From: Atribacterota bacterium
GTDB taxonomy: Bacteria; Atribacterota; Phoenicimicrobiia; Phoenicimicrobiales; Stramentimicrobiaceae
Assembly: GCA_028717805.1 (NCBI GenBank)
Contig: JAQUNC010000012.1
Coordinates: forward strand, 1 to 49,840
Length of the DNA: 49,840 bases
Direction: 5' to 3'
Part shown: positions 1-8,345 of the stretch, one piece after another
How positions within the stretch are numbered: position 1 is the stretch's first letter
Layout of the letters: each line of letters starts with the position of its first letter
Translations under genes and position numbers: made by a program
The notes under the pieces: generated by a model
Told to the model about the DNA's origin: nothing
What the model saw: the letters and a program-made list of their open reading frames with translations, nothing else
The model's database searches: none

Positions 1-1
1 T

Positions 2-532
2 CTACGATCCTTTCTCTATTATTCTATTCTGGTTTTTCGTAATCCCCTCTTTAATATGTGTTAATATGTCTTCTAAAATATAACAGCAAGATAAAATGCC
101 TCCTACTAGAACGGCTGAATAGACATAAGACATGCGAATATGTAGTGCGGGGCTTATCTGTCTAAGTGTTAGGTGAGACAAATAAACTCCATTAATAATC
201 ATTACATCAAAAATTAATATAAAAAGGAAAATATCCAGTGCAAATTGTAAACTCTGTTGCAATTTTGGAGGAAGTTTCTTAAAAAAAATATCAACTGTAA
301 AATGTGATTTTCGTTTAATTCCAATTGCTGCTCCTAACAAAACAATCCATATTAGAAGAAATCTAGAGGCTTCTTCTGTCCAGGCAAGTGGAGAATTTAA
401 TAGATAGCGAAAGACAACCTGAAGCAGCACTATAACAGAGAGCAACGCTGCTTGCATGGCTATGATTGTTTCAATAATATTAGATTTCCTAAAAGCTTTT
501 AAAATTTTTAAGATTGTTTCAATAATTATCAT
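2..532 (-). CDS. dctQ: TRAP transporter small permease (DctQ-type)
   Basis: This 176-residue inner-membrane protein looks like the small four-helix subunit of a tripartite ATP-independent periplasmic transporter. It joins the periplasmic binding protein to the large DctM channel and takes up organic acids with a sodium or proton gradient. Four hydrophobic stretches are visible at roughly residues 21-42, 56-70, 93-116 and 135-155, and the family signature LAWTEEASRFLLIWIVLLGAA spans residues 49-69. The stop codon lies at positions 2-4, so the gene is complete. It follows the dctP-like gene by 195 bp on the same strand. The DctM subunit is not in the window and is expected just beyond the left edge. 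An AGAAGG ribosome site lies somewhat far upstream. The substrate cannot be told from sequence. Confidence 0.9.
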   Translation of the reverse strand: MIIIETILKILKAFRKSNIIETIIAMQAALLSVIVLLQVVFRYLLNSPLAWTEEASRFLLIWIVLLGAAIGIKRKSHFTVDIFFKKLPPKLQQSLQFALDIFLFILIFDVMIINGVYLSHLTLRQISPALHIRMSYVYSAVLVGGILSCCYILEDILTHIKEGITKNQNRIIEKGS

Positions 533-727
533 TTAAATGATTTTTCCTTCTAACATATATTTTCTAAATCAGTAAATACTTTTCGAAATAAAAACTTTTC
601 TTTCTTAAAAAAGTGATTTATATTTTCCTTCCTTTTCATGTTAATGGACTATGTAGCAAGGTTTTATCTAAATTAAATACATCAATTAATGGCTTAAAGG
701 AATAACAAAAAATACAATAATCTGAAA

Positions 728-1726
728 TTACTCTACTGACATTACAAAATCGAAAAACTCATTTCCATATTCTTTGACAGCAGTTTCCCACATTGGAGTA
801 ACAGCATTCTTGAATTCTTCCTTATCAACCTCAGTAACGGTGGCACCTACTTTTTGTACCGCATCTTTTGCATCAACAGTCAATTTTGCCCAGGATTCAC
901 GTCCTGCCTCTATGAAAGCTGGTAATGTTTGCAACAATACTGTCTTATCAGCATCGGATAGTTTTTCCCAGGTTTTGGTGCTAACCAGTAATCCAGTTAT
1001 ATCAATAGTATGCACATCTAAAGCATAATAAGGTGCTCCCTCATAATGTTTCTGAGTATAATAAGCGCCGAAATCGTTCTCAGCCCCATCCAAGACTCCT
1101 GTTTGTAGAGCACTATAAACCTCACCGTAAGCCATAGGAACCGCTTTTGCTCCAACCATGTTCACCATATTAATATAGACATCATTTTCCATGACTCTGA
1201 TTTTTAAATTAGCCAGATCCGCTATGCTATTTACCGGTTTTTTAGTATAGAAGCATCTTCCTCCTCCACATATCCAACCCAAGCTTAAAAAACCGACATT
1301 CTGTTCTTCAATATAGGCATTCATTTTGTATGATAATCCAGAATCAAGAACTCTAATAAGATGATCTACATCTTTAAATATATAGGGAAGGCTTAACACA
1401 TTAATCTGTGGAGCAAAACTACCAAAAGGTCCCAAAGAGGTGGTACAAAAATCTATGGTACCCATCTGCACGCCTTCAATTAATTCTCTTTCGTATCCTA
1501 AAACTGCATTGGAATAAACTTCAAGTTTAATTTCCCCATTGCTTGCTTTATCTATTGCTTCTGCCCAGGCAGCGAAGGCTATATGATATGGGTATTCTTC
1601 AGTGCTGTCGTCACCAGAACGAAGTACCAGTCTCGGTTCTGCTAAGGCTGATAATGATACTAAAAATACCGCAACTAAACAAATTGATACTACTAATATT
1701 GATTTCTTAAAATTAATGTTAGCCAT
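728..1726 (-). CDS. dctP: TRAP transporter solute-binding protein (DctP family)
   Basis: This is a periplasmic binding protein of 332 residues, a normal size for DctP. An N-terminal signal peptide runs to about residue 29, with a KKSI start, a hydrophobic core and cleavage near LSALA. The mature part starts with the RLVLRSGDD strand and carries the central family stretch with KIRVMEN (about 175-181) followed by GAKAVPMAYGEVYSALQTG. In that stretch the conserved Arg normally salt-bridges the carboxylate of the ligand, so an organic acid or sugar acid is the likely substrate. A good AAGGAGG site precedes the ATG. The gene is first in a dctP-dctQ unit, and its upstream region holds repeats listed separately. 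Being close to sugar-acid and inositol genes makes a sugar acid plausible, but that is inference. Confidence 0.93.
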   Translation of the reverse strand: MANINFKKSILVVSICLVAVFLVSLSALAEPRLVLRSGDDSTEEYPYHIAFAAWAEAIDKASNGEIKLEVYSNAVLGYERELIEGVQMGTIDFCTTSLGPFGSFAPQINVLSLPYIFKDVDHLIRVLDSGLSYKMNAYIEEQNVGFLSLGWICGGGRCFYTKKPVNSIADLANLKIRVMENDVYINMVNMVGAKAVPMAYGEVYSALQTGVLDGAENDFGAYYTQKHYEGAPYYALDVHTIDITGLLVSTKTWEKLSDADKTVLLQTLPAFIEAGRESWAKLTVDAKDAVQKVGATVTEVDKEEFKNAVTPMWETAVKEYGNEFFDFVMSVE

Positions 1727-2254
1727 TTATGATATTGCCTCCTTATCGGACTGATATTTTTTAATTTTTAAGTTTAGTTAAACTTATTTTTAAAATACTA
1801 ATGTTTTTTGTTATTGTAGTTTTTTGTTATTTTTTCAGTCTAAATTATTTTGCTTTTCCTGCTACATAGCCCATTTTAAGAAATACTTTTATTTAATTAT
1901 AAAAATAGATATTTATTTAAGTATTTTAACCGATTCAATCACCCTCCTTAAAATTATATTTCAAAAATATTCAGGTATGCTATTTTCTATATAATAGAAT
2001 TAATTTCTATATAATATAAGTTTATTGTATACCAGATGTCTTGGAATGTCAAATTTTACCCTGATAATTTATTGATAATATTAAAAGAATGCCTATTAAT
2101 TGAGGAAACTTATTATGAACGGATTGATTACTCTTCCTTCTAAGTAAATTTATTCTCCTGATGATATAATGATGATTAGTTAATCAAAATATTGTAAACT
2201 GATATATTTTTTACAACTATCCCATAAATAAAGAAAAATTCCTCTCTTTTCCTA
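1727..2254. other. AT-rich intergenic region upstream of dctP
   Basis: There is no convincing gene in these 528 bases; all frames are closed by frequent stops. The region holds the dctP ribosome site, a 16-bp imperfect palindrome at 1770-1785 (AAGTTT/AAACTT arms), a tandem 13-bp repeat at 1984-1996 and 2004-2016, and a GTATAC-centred site at 2025-2034. These are plausible control elements for leftward transcription of the TRAP genes. Confidence 0.5.
1984..2034 (-). promoter_or_regulatory. Tandem 13-bp repeats and a GTATAC site upstream of dctP
   Basis: The 13-mer TTTCTATATAATA occurs exactly at 1984-1996 and again at 2004-2016, so start-to-start spacing is 20 bp, about two helical turns. Eight bases further on, TTGTATACCA (2025-2034) is a near palindrome of the kind bound by FadR-type GntR regulators. 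The spacing suggests two regulator dimers on one DNA face. No candidate regulator is adjacent. Low complexity in AT-rich DNA is the competing explanation. Confidence 0.3.
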
Positions 2255-3931
2255 CTATCTAGCTCTATCAAGATGGGAAAGGTCAAGACCGGTTATAAAA
2301 TCAAGCACTACCGGAATCCCATCTTTATTCAGCTGCAAGGCTTTTTCCAGGGCAGGCCAAATATCCGAAGGATTGTTTACTCTTTGACCGTAACAATTAC
2401 AAGCTTCAGCCCATTTTACGAAATCGGGCTGAACTTTAAATGTAGCGATATCGTTACCTTTATACTTTCTCTGGTTGTATTTAACCCAGCCAAAAGCAGA
2501 ATTGTTCAGGATTACCCAAGTACAACCGGCTCGATATTGTGCTGCAGTGGGTAACTCCTTCATATACATCTGGAATGCTCCGTCCCCAGTGATGCATACC
2601 ACTTTTTTCTCTGGTTTGGTGAGCTTAGCAGCGATAGCTCCTACCACTCCCATACCCATACAGGTCTGCTCGGCAACGGGTATACTGAAAGATCCTTCTT
2701 GAACTTTGTAATAAGGATAGCAATAAGACCAGGTATCCTGGGAACCATTTTCGTTTACCAATATAGTATCATTTCCAAAGACCTTACTCACCTCATGGAC
2801 AATCCTTTTTGCAGGAATGGGAAGATCTTTTATCTGACACTCCTGCTCTATCTCTTCCTCATATTCTTGCTTATCGCTTATTAATTTTTTGATTCTTGAT
2901 CTTTCCTTATAAATTAGATCTTCTGTCAACCAATCTTTTATGGTATAAGAAAGCTGCCTTAGCACCAATTTAGCATCTCCTATAATTGCCACATCAGGGA
3001 ACCAGTTTCTGCCTATTTCAAAAGGTGCTATATCTATCTGGATGAATTTGGCTTTGGGTGGGAAGTCTTCCCAGTCATGAGTTTGAAAACTTTCATTCCT
3101 GCTACCCAGGGAGATAAGTAGGTCAGCTTGATTATAGTAGTCCTTGGCTATCTTGGTCCTGTAGATACCGCTTACTCCCAGAGCAAGAGGATGATTTTCA
3201 CTAAGAATACCCCTGCCTCCCGGAGTGGTTAAAAAGGGTATACCTAATAATTCTATAAACTCTCTAAACTCCTCACTGGCTTGAGAGAGTGTTACACCAT
3301 GACCGGCTATTATTACCGGTTGGCTGGCTGAAAGCAACAGTTTGGCAGCAGCTTGAATTAATTCCGGATCTCCTGCTGTTTTGATTCTTTTAATTGTTTG
3401 GTATTCAACAATTGGCTCTGCTTCAAGTTCAAAACCACTAGCTATCCTGCCTCCTACATCAAGAGGTATTTCTAAAAAGACTGGGCCTGGTTGTCCATTT
3501 AGAGCCAGGGAAAAGGCACGATTAAGGTACCAAGGAATCCTTTCCACACCAGGTATTCTGGCACTCCATTTAGTAATTGGCTCCATCATCCTTCTCTGAT
3601 CACATTCTTGAAATTCTCCCATACCCTCTGTCTTTTGATTGACCGAGGGGGCAAAAATAAGCAGGGGTACACATCCTGAATATGCCTCCAGCACACCTGG
3701 TATTAGATTGGCCACTCCGGGACCCGAACTGGCACTGCATACTCCCGGTTTACCGGTTAAGCGAGAATAAGCCATAGCCATAAAAGGAGCAGAGCCTTCA
3801 TACCTTAAATTAATGCCCTTAAGACCTTTTGTTTGATGGGAATACCAGTGTAAGTCAGTATCCCCTATACCATAAACATGTTCAACGCCCTGCTCCTTGA
3901 TTATATTAGTAACCAGTTCCCAAGATTTCAT
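2255..3931 (-). CDS. ThDP-dependent enzyme, acetolactate synthase-like
   Basis: This cytoplasmic thiamine-diphosphate enzyme of 558 residues belongs to the acetolactate synthase/benzoylformate decarboxylase superfamily. The N-terminal PYR domain has the catalytic Glu in the RYEGSAP stretch (about residue 44) followed by SSGPGVANLIPGV. A middle nucleotide-fold domain covers about 190-330. The C-terminal PP domain has the metal/ThDP signature GDGAFQMYMKEL with the closing NN pair about 25 residues later. It is shorter than IolD (about 630 residues), so the inositol ring-cleaving trione hydrolase is not supported. ATG at 3931 is chosen because GGAGG sits nine bases upstream; the ATG nine bases earlier overlaps that site. 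It lies downstream of the inositol operon and next to the TRAP genes. The substrate is unknown: a 2-keto acid decarboxylase or ligase role is likely. Confidence 0.85.
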   Translation of the reverse strand: MKSWELVTNIIKEQGVEHVYGIGDTDLHWYSHQTKGLKGINLRYEGSAPFMAMAYSRLTGKPGVCSASSGPGVANLIPGVLEAYSGCVPLLIFAPSVNQKTEGMGEFQECDQRRMMEPITKWSARIPGVERIPWYLNRAFSLALNGQPGPVFLEIPLDVGGRIASGFELEAEPIVEYQTIKRIKTAGDPELIQAAAKLLLSASQPVIIAGHGVTLSQASEEFREFIELLGIPFLTTPGGRGILSENHPLALGVSGIYRTKIAKDYYNQADLLISLGSRNESFQTHDWEDFPPKAKFIQIDIAPFEIGRNWFPDVAIIGDAKLVLRQLSYTIKDWLTEDLIYKERSRIKKLISDKQEYEEEIEQECQIKDLPIPAKRIVHEVSKVFGNDTILVNENGSQDTWSYCYPYYKVQEGSFSIPVAEQTCMGMGVVGAIAAKLTKPEKKVVCITGDGAFQMYMKELPTAAQYRAGCTWVILNNSAFGWVKYNQRKYKGNDIATFKVQPDFVKWAEACNCYGQRVNNPSDIWPALEKALQLNKDGIPVVLDFITGLDLSHLDRAR

Positions 3932-4338
3932 GTTTAACATCCTCCATTTTGTATTTCATTTTAACCAGCAAAAAACAAACCCGCACGCTAGCCGGTGACT
4001 TAAAACCCTTTAAATGTGGCCAATTTTTACTTTTTATTAACTAATTTTTCTATGTTCACTTCATTTCTTAACTAGCATTATAGTTAATCTGTGAAGAAAA
4101 TTTCACCACTTACTTCGGGATTCATTCAAAAATATCAAGTTTGGGTACATTTTAATCCTTATGGCTCAGTCATTTTATTCAAGCAAGATTCTTCTCAATG
4201 ATGTTCTTCCCATATTTACTCAATATCTGATTTCTTCCTAAAATTATTAATCCATTTTCTGATTTTGTTTATTCATTATCTAAAATTTAAAAATATAATG
4301 GCAAGTAATTCTAATTTTATAAGATTTATCCAATCTTA
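3932..4338. other. Intergenic region between isomerase remnant and ThDP enzyme
   Basis: These 407 AT-rich bases show no open frame of note and no recognisable RNA. The GGAGG site of the ThDP gene is at its left edge. No clear terminator separates the inositol operon from the ThDP gene, so read-through is possible. Confidence 0.4.
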
Positions 4339-4699
4339 TCAAATATTCAATCCGTTTAAAGTTTTCATAGTCATTTCTGTAGCAGCATCCTGTTCAGGTA
4401 AAGGAAGTATTTCTGCTGAAATATGGTCATGATATTCTATGTCTTTCAATGTTAGTACTATTTCAGAAAAATCAAGATGACCGAAACCTGGTGCCCAACG
4501 ATTACTGTCCGCAACATGAATATGGGTAATATATTTTTTAGCTTGTGTTAAACTTTTAATAGCGAGGATCTCTGACTGCCAATTCAACCCCATCAAAACC
4601 AAGTTGAGCAATTTTTTTAATATTTTTCTCCAAATCCTCTTGAAAGGCCAGAGCTGAAAATTTAGTCTGTTGTGTGGAGACAACAATGCTTTTTTTCAT
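4339..4699 (-). pseudogene. Sugar phosphate isomerase/epimerase remnant (IolO-like), internally deleted
   Basis: Two parts of one TIM-barrel isomerase (AP-endonuclease-2 fold) are present in different frames. The N-terminal part starts at ATG 4699 with a GGAGG ribosome site (4708-4713) and reads MKKSIVVSTQQTKFSALAF through KIAQLGFDGVELAVRDP, then meets a stop at 4556-4558. The C-terminal part continues in another frame from about 4570 with KKYITHIHVADSN, GHLDF and SAEILP, and ends at 4339. Intact family members are about 270-290 residues; here roughly residues 46-190 are missing, an estimated loss of about 430 bp with a frame change. Metal-binding residues of the middle barrel are therefore gone. 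The position directly after IolN, and the family, match the epimerase IolO of the Thermotoga pathway (5-keto-L-gluconate to D-tagaturonate). An assembly error is possible but a clean internal loss is more likely. Confidence 0.85.
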
Positions 4700-4841
4700 A
4701 ATCCAATCCTCCAGGGTATATTAACAATTGATATTATGCAAAATAATATATCCAATTTCCTATTCTATTTAAAATAATATTGAATTGACTTAATCCAACG
4801 ACTATCTAATCTACTCATTAAATATCCATGCAAATCAGTAT

Positions 4842-4875
4842 GAGATTGCTTCGTTGCTGCGCTCCTCGCAACGAC
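4842..4875. repeat. Widespread GAGATTGCTTCG-type intergenic palindromic repeat
   Basis: This GC-richer block starts GAGATTGCTTCGTTGC and ends GCTCCTCGCAACGAC. It closely matches a repeat I know from intergenic DNA of many unrelated bacteria, with consensus beginning GAGATTGCTTCG and ending CTCGCAATGAC. It contrasts in base composition with its flanks and lies between the damaged isomerase gene and iolN. Its mobility mechanism is not shown by the sequence. Confidence 0.6.
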
Positions 4876-4914
4876 AAAAAAGAGTTCGTAATACTCAATA
4901 TACACGACTGAATA

Positions 4915-6024
4915 TTATAGACTATTTATCTGTCCAATATAGGGTAATTCAAAGACTGATTTCCAGCCTTTACTCATAGGTTCTCTCAAGAATGGTTCTA
5001 TATCTTTGGGATCTCTTAAGCTAATCTTTTCCACTGGTGGCAATTTGCCAGCTGGATAGTTTTCTAAAATTTCATCATGTACCAGAGTTAGGTATTTCAA
5101 AATTGCCGCTACAGGTCTTTTGGCTTTCTCAGCAGTTGCTCTGGTTGGTTTACCTACTACACCTTCGGGAACAGCTGCTCTTTCGATAGCAGAATGGCCT
5201 TCTCCCTGTTGCCACTGCTGCGGACGACGATAGGGATCAACAGAGGTATCAAAATGTCCACCAGGTAATAAAGATTCTCCCTCGGTATCAACAGCATACT
5301 TCATATCTAACATATCCGGAAAGAGTAATAATCCCACAGAGGCTTCCGCTTCATCAGCATGAATGAAGTCAGTGGATAAACTATCTTTCCTTTTAATCGG
5401 GATAAAGAATTCTCTGATTGCTCGATGCCAATCAATCACCCGATAAATACCTGGCAATTGATAGCGCTTACAAAATTCCTGCAAAGCTGATTCTAATACC
5501 CATAATTGTCCATGATTGTTAATCCAGATTTGTTTTCTAAGGCCATCATTCCAGAGTCCTAACATAACATTAATCATGGTCTCTCGAACTACATCTTCAG
5601 GCATAATGATAGTACCAGCCATACCGCAATGATGATAGGGATGGGCACCATAATTTAAGGGAGTAAAGGCTAAACTTACCGGTTTCCCCTTCTTTTTGGT
5701 ATACCTCCTGAGAGCCTCACAGATTTGAGTTACCATGAAGGTATCCAGACCAGAATTTGCATAATCACCATGACATTCGGTGCATCCTACCGGAACAAGG
5801 ACAATGTCATTCTTTCTCCGCTCCTCCATAACATGCTTTCTGGGTGTATTTTGAATATAACTTCCTGCTTTCCCCAATTCCGATGGAGAAGGAATGTCAT
5901 AATCCTTTAAAATTTTCTCAATTTCACTCATAGGTGCATCAAAGATCTCTTTCTTCAACTGACCTACATTGTTATTTTCAAAGAAAATATTGGGATATTC
6001 TGTTGTTAACCATTGATTTTCCAT
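4915..6024 (-). CDS. iolN: Creatininase-family 3-dehydro-scyllo-inosose hydrolase (IolN-like)
   Basis: This 369-residue creatininase-fold metalloenzyme probably opens the ring of 3-dehydro-scyllo-inosose (diketo-inositol) to 5-keto-L-gluconate in the cytoplasm. The fold's metal ligands are visible: Glu83 and His85 in CTECHG, Asp94 in SGLDT, His171 in NNHGQ and Glu225/227 in HADEAEAS. It is longer than creatininase (about 260 residues) because of an N-terminal extension of about 70 residues and a C-terminal tail, as in the inositol branch of the family. AAGGAG precedes the ATG. It is 57 bp downstream of the IolM gene in the same operon, which is the main reason to choose the inositol function over creatinine amidohydrolase. 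The assignment is by family resemblance and context. Confidence 0.8.
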   Translation of the reverse strand: MENQWLTTEYPNIFFENNNVGQLKKEIFDAPMSEIEKILKDYDIPSPSELGKAGSYIQNTPRKHVMEERRKNDIVLVPVGCTECHGDYANSGLDTFMVTQICEALRRYTKKKGKPVSLAFTPLNYGAHPYHHCGMAGTIIMPEDVVRETMINVMLGLWNDGLRKQIWINNHGQLWVLESALQEFCKRYQLPGIYRVIDWHRAIREFFIPIKRKDSLSTDFIHADEAEASVGLLLFPDMLDMKYAVDTEGESLLPGGHFDTSVDPYRRPQQWQQGEGHSAIERAAVPEGVVGKPTRATAEKAKRPVAAILKYLTLVHDEILENYPAGKLPPVEKISLRDPKDIEPFLREPMSKGWKSVFELPYIGQINSL

Positions 6025-6081
6025 ATTTTTCTCCTTAATATATATTTAGTTGACTTTTTTCACAAAAATATCAGATTACAA

Positions 6082-7278
6082 CTAATCAAATATACAGGTA
6101 ATCTTGGCTTCCTCTCTAGAGGTCCTGAGCATTATTATATGTTCTGGAACTTCTTCTAATTTTATCCTTTTAGTAATAATGGGGATCATATTCATCCCGG
6201 TAGCCATTGAACTAATTACTCTGGGGAATGTCCCGTGACCTGAATGTCCCTGGGAACCGACAATTTCTGCTCTCCTAACCTGAAATACCTCTCCGGTTAA
6301 AGGAATTTTCTTATCAGCCCGGGCTACAATAACTACGGTGCTGTTAACCATCTTTCCTTCCCAGATGCATTCTTCTATTCCTGGCCATACTTTATCCGGC
6401 AATCCAGTGGCCTCTAAATAAAGTTTGGCACCCAATCCTCCGGTAATCTCTAAAACACTCTGAGCAAAGTTCTCTCCTATCGGATTAATAATAAAGTCAG
6501 CACCCATCATTTTGGCTATCTTAGCCCTATCTACAGAAGGCTCTGAGAGAATTACCCTGGCTGCACCAGCTCTCTTTAATATCGCTACAGCGGCAAGTCC
6601 AATTGGTCCTCCACCCAGAATAACCACATTATCTCCCGGTCTGATTCCCCCACCTCTTTCGATTACTGCATTATAGGCTACTGAGGTAGGCTCTGTTAAA
6701 CTACCTGCCAGGAATAAATCATCCCCTTGGTGCACTTCCCTGAGTTCTTCCAGGCTCCAGGTATACTTAGCATCAACTTTTACATATTCGGCAAAGGCAC
6801 CATCAATGCTAAACCCAATTTCCTGTAATTTCTCACAATGATTGGGATACCCATCAACACAGGGCCGGCAGGTTCCACACCAGAACATCTCTTCTGCAGT
6901 TACTGCTTCCCCTTCTTCATATCTCTTACCGGTTCGTTTATTAAAGGCATTTTCTCCAGCTTTCACTACAATACCGGAAAACTCATGACCTAAAACAGCA
7001 GGAAAAGCTGTTAAACCAGGATACCAGATATAGCCATCTTCATCCAGTTGCGCCATATGCACATCGCTACCACAGATACCACAGGCTTTTACCTTGATTA
7101 GCACATCGGTTGGTCCAATTTCAGGAATATCTTTTTCCACAATCTTAAGTTGTGGGTTACGCCATACTTTACTACCCAAGTATGTTAATTTCCCTTCTAT
7201 ATCCTTGGAACCAATCTTAAAATCGGGCTTTGGATCCCAGGTTGCTTCCAGTACTACTGTTTTCATTTTTTTTGCCAT
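6082..7278 (-). CDS. iolM: Zinc-dependent scyllo-inosose 3-dehydrogenase (IolM-like)
   Basis: This is a medium-chain alcohol dehydrogenase of 398 residues. Catalytic zinc ligands are seen in CGICGSDVH (Cys about 68) and GHEFSG (His-Glu about 98). The structural zinc loop is present as CGTCRPCVDGYPNHC. The NAD-binding Rossmann motif is GGGPIGLAAVA near residue 220. The unusual N-terminus with WDPKP and KVWRNPQL, and the insert DEDGYIWYPGL, match the branch annotated as scyllo-inosose 3-dehydrogenase in Thermotoga-type inositol clusters. It would oxidise the 2-keto-inositol made by IolG to the diketone used by IolN. The start at 7278 has AAAGGAG nine bases upstream. It sits between the LacI regulator and IolN in one transcription unit. 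Confidence 0.82.
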   Translation of the reverse strand: MAKKMKTVVLEATWDPKPDFKIGSKDIEGKLTYLGSKVWRNPQLKIVEKDIPEIGPTDVLIKVKACGICGSDVHMAQLDEDGYIWYPGLTAFPAVLGHEFSGIVVKAGENAFNKRTGKRYEEGEAVTAEEMFWCGTCRPCVDGYPNHCEKLQEIGFSIDGAFAEYVKVDAKYTWSLEELREVHQGDDLFLAGSLTEPTSVAYNAVIERGGGIRPGDNVVILGGGPIGLAAVAILKRAGAARVILSEPSVDRAKIAKMMGADFIINPIGENFAQSVLEITGGLGAKLYLEATGLPDKVWPGIEECIWEGKMVNSTVVIVARADKKIPLTGEVFQVRRAEIVGSQGHSGHGTFPRVISSMATGMNMIPIITKRIKLEEVPEHIIMLRTSREEAKITCIFD

Positions 7279-7309
7279 TTTTCTTATCTCCTTTACTTCT
7301 GAAATTATT

Positions 7310-8311
7310 TTAGTCTATTTCTCGACATGATTTTCTTTTAATTAATTCTGGTTTTATAAGTATATTAGGATGATTCGCTTTGCGCTCTATTCTTTCTAAT
7401 AGTTTGATAATTGCTAATGAGCCCATTTCTACCATAGGCTGTCGAATTGTAGTCAGAGGTAGTGATAGGTAAGATGCTAACTTAATATCATCAAATCCGA
7501 CAATGGAAAAATCAGAAGGGACTTCGAAATTATGCTCACGAATTGCTTCTATGGCACCTACTGCCAGTAAATCATTGGCAGTAAATACTGCAGTAGGGGG
7601 AACTTCTAATTGCAAGAATTGTTTCATTACCTGATAACCACCTTTAATTCTAAAATCACCTTCCCCTAGGTAAAATCTTTGAAAAGGAATGCCATATTTC
7701 TGTAGCGCTTTTTGGTATCCCTTGATTCTATCCAAGGCAGCTGTAGTATTATAAGGTCCAGCAATATGAGCTATTTTTTGATGCCCCAAGCTGATTAAAT
7801 ACTCTGTAGCGAGATATCCTCCGGCAATATCATCAATAGAAATTGAATTTTCTTGCACTCCTTTAATATTACGAGAAAGAAGTATATAAGGACACCTAGT
7901 CCGTCCTAACTCTATAATGCTTTTATCTCTGATTTTAGCAGTTGCCATAATTACACCTTCTACACATTTTTCTGTTAGTAATCTTAAATAGTTAGCTTCT
8001 TTTTCCAAACAATCATCAGTATTACATAGAATCACATTATAACCATACTTATTAGCAGTATCCTCCACGCCTCTGGCCAAACCAGCAAAAAAGGGATTGG
8101 AAATATCAGGAATCAACATAGCTAACGTCTGGATCTTCTTAGTTTTGAGACCCCTGGCTAAGGCATTAGGAGTATAATTCAAATCTTCGATCGTAGAAAA
8201 AACCTTCTTTGCAGTCTTTTCACTGATATTAGGATTACCATTGATCACCCGGGACACTGTGGAAGGATGAACTCCCACTGCTTTGGCAATATCTTTCATT
8301 GTAGTTCTCAT
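7310..8311 (-). CDS. LacI-family transcriptional regulator of the inositol operon
   Basis: This is a 333-residue repressor-type regulator. Residues 1-25 form the LacI helix-turn-helix (TMKDIAKAVGVHPSTVSRV), followed by the hinge NGNPNISEKT and LNYTPNALARGL. From about residue 60 there is a periplasmic-binding-protein-like sensor domain with ISNPFFAGLARGVEDTA, GVIMA, FTANDLLAVGA and VGFDDIKLASYL. The ligand is probably inositol or one of its keto derivatives, inferred only from its place inside the operon between iolG and iolM. An AGGAAG ribosome site lies ten bases before the ATG. It is likely autoregulated as part of the operon; a candidate operator is listed at 13970-13985. Confidence 0.9.
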   Translation of the reverse strand: MRTTMKDIAKAVGVHPSTVSRVINGNPNISEKTAKKVFSTIEDLNYTPNALARGLKTKKIQTLAMLIPDISNPFFAGLARGVEDTANKYGYNVILCNTDDCLEKEANYLRLLTEKCVEGVIMATAKIRDKSIIELGRTRCPYILLSRNIKGVQENSISIDDIAGGYLATEYLISLGHQKIAHIAGPYNTTAALDRIKGYQKALQKYGIPFQRFYLGEGDFRIKGGYQVMKQFLQLEVPPTAVFTANDLLAVGAIEAIREHNFEVPSDFSIVGFDDIKLASYLSLPLTTIRQPMVEMGSLAIIKLLERIERKANHPNILIKPELIKRKSCREID

Positions 8312-8345
8312 GGTAAAAATCTTCCTGAAATGATTTTAAAGATAT

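Noticed and set aside
2255-3931. IolD (trione hydrolase) identity for the ThDP enzyme
   Set aside because: It is about 70 residues too short and sits with a pathway that does not use IolD; acetolactate-synthase-like is as far as the sequence goes.
4915-6024. Plain creatinine amidohydrolase
   Set aside because: The protein is over 100 residues longer than creatininase and is operonic with inositol dehydrogenases; the family fold is kept but the substrate is very unlikely to be creatinine.
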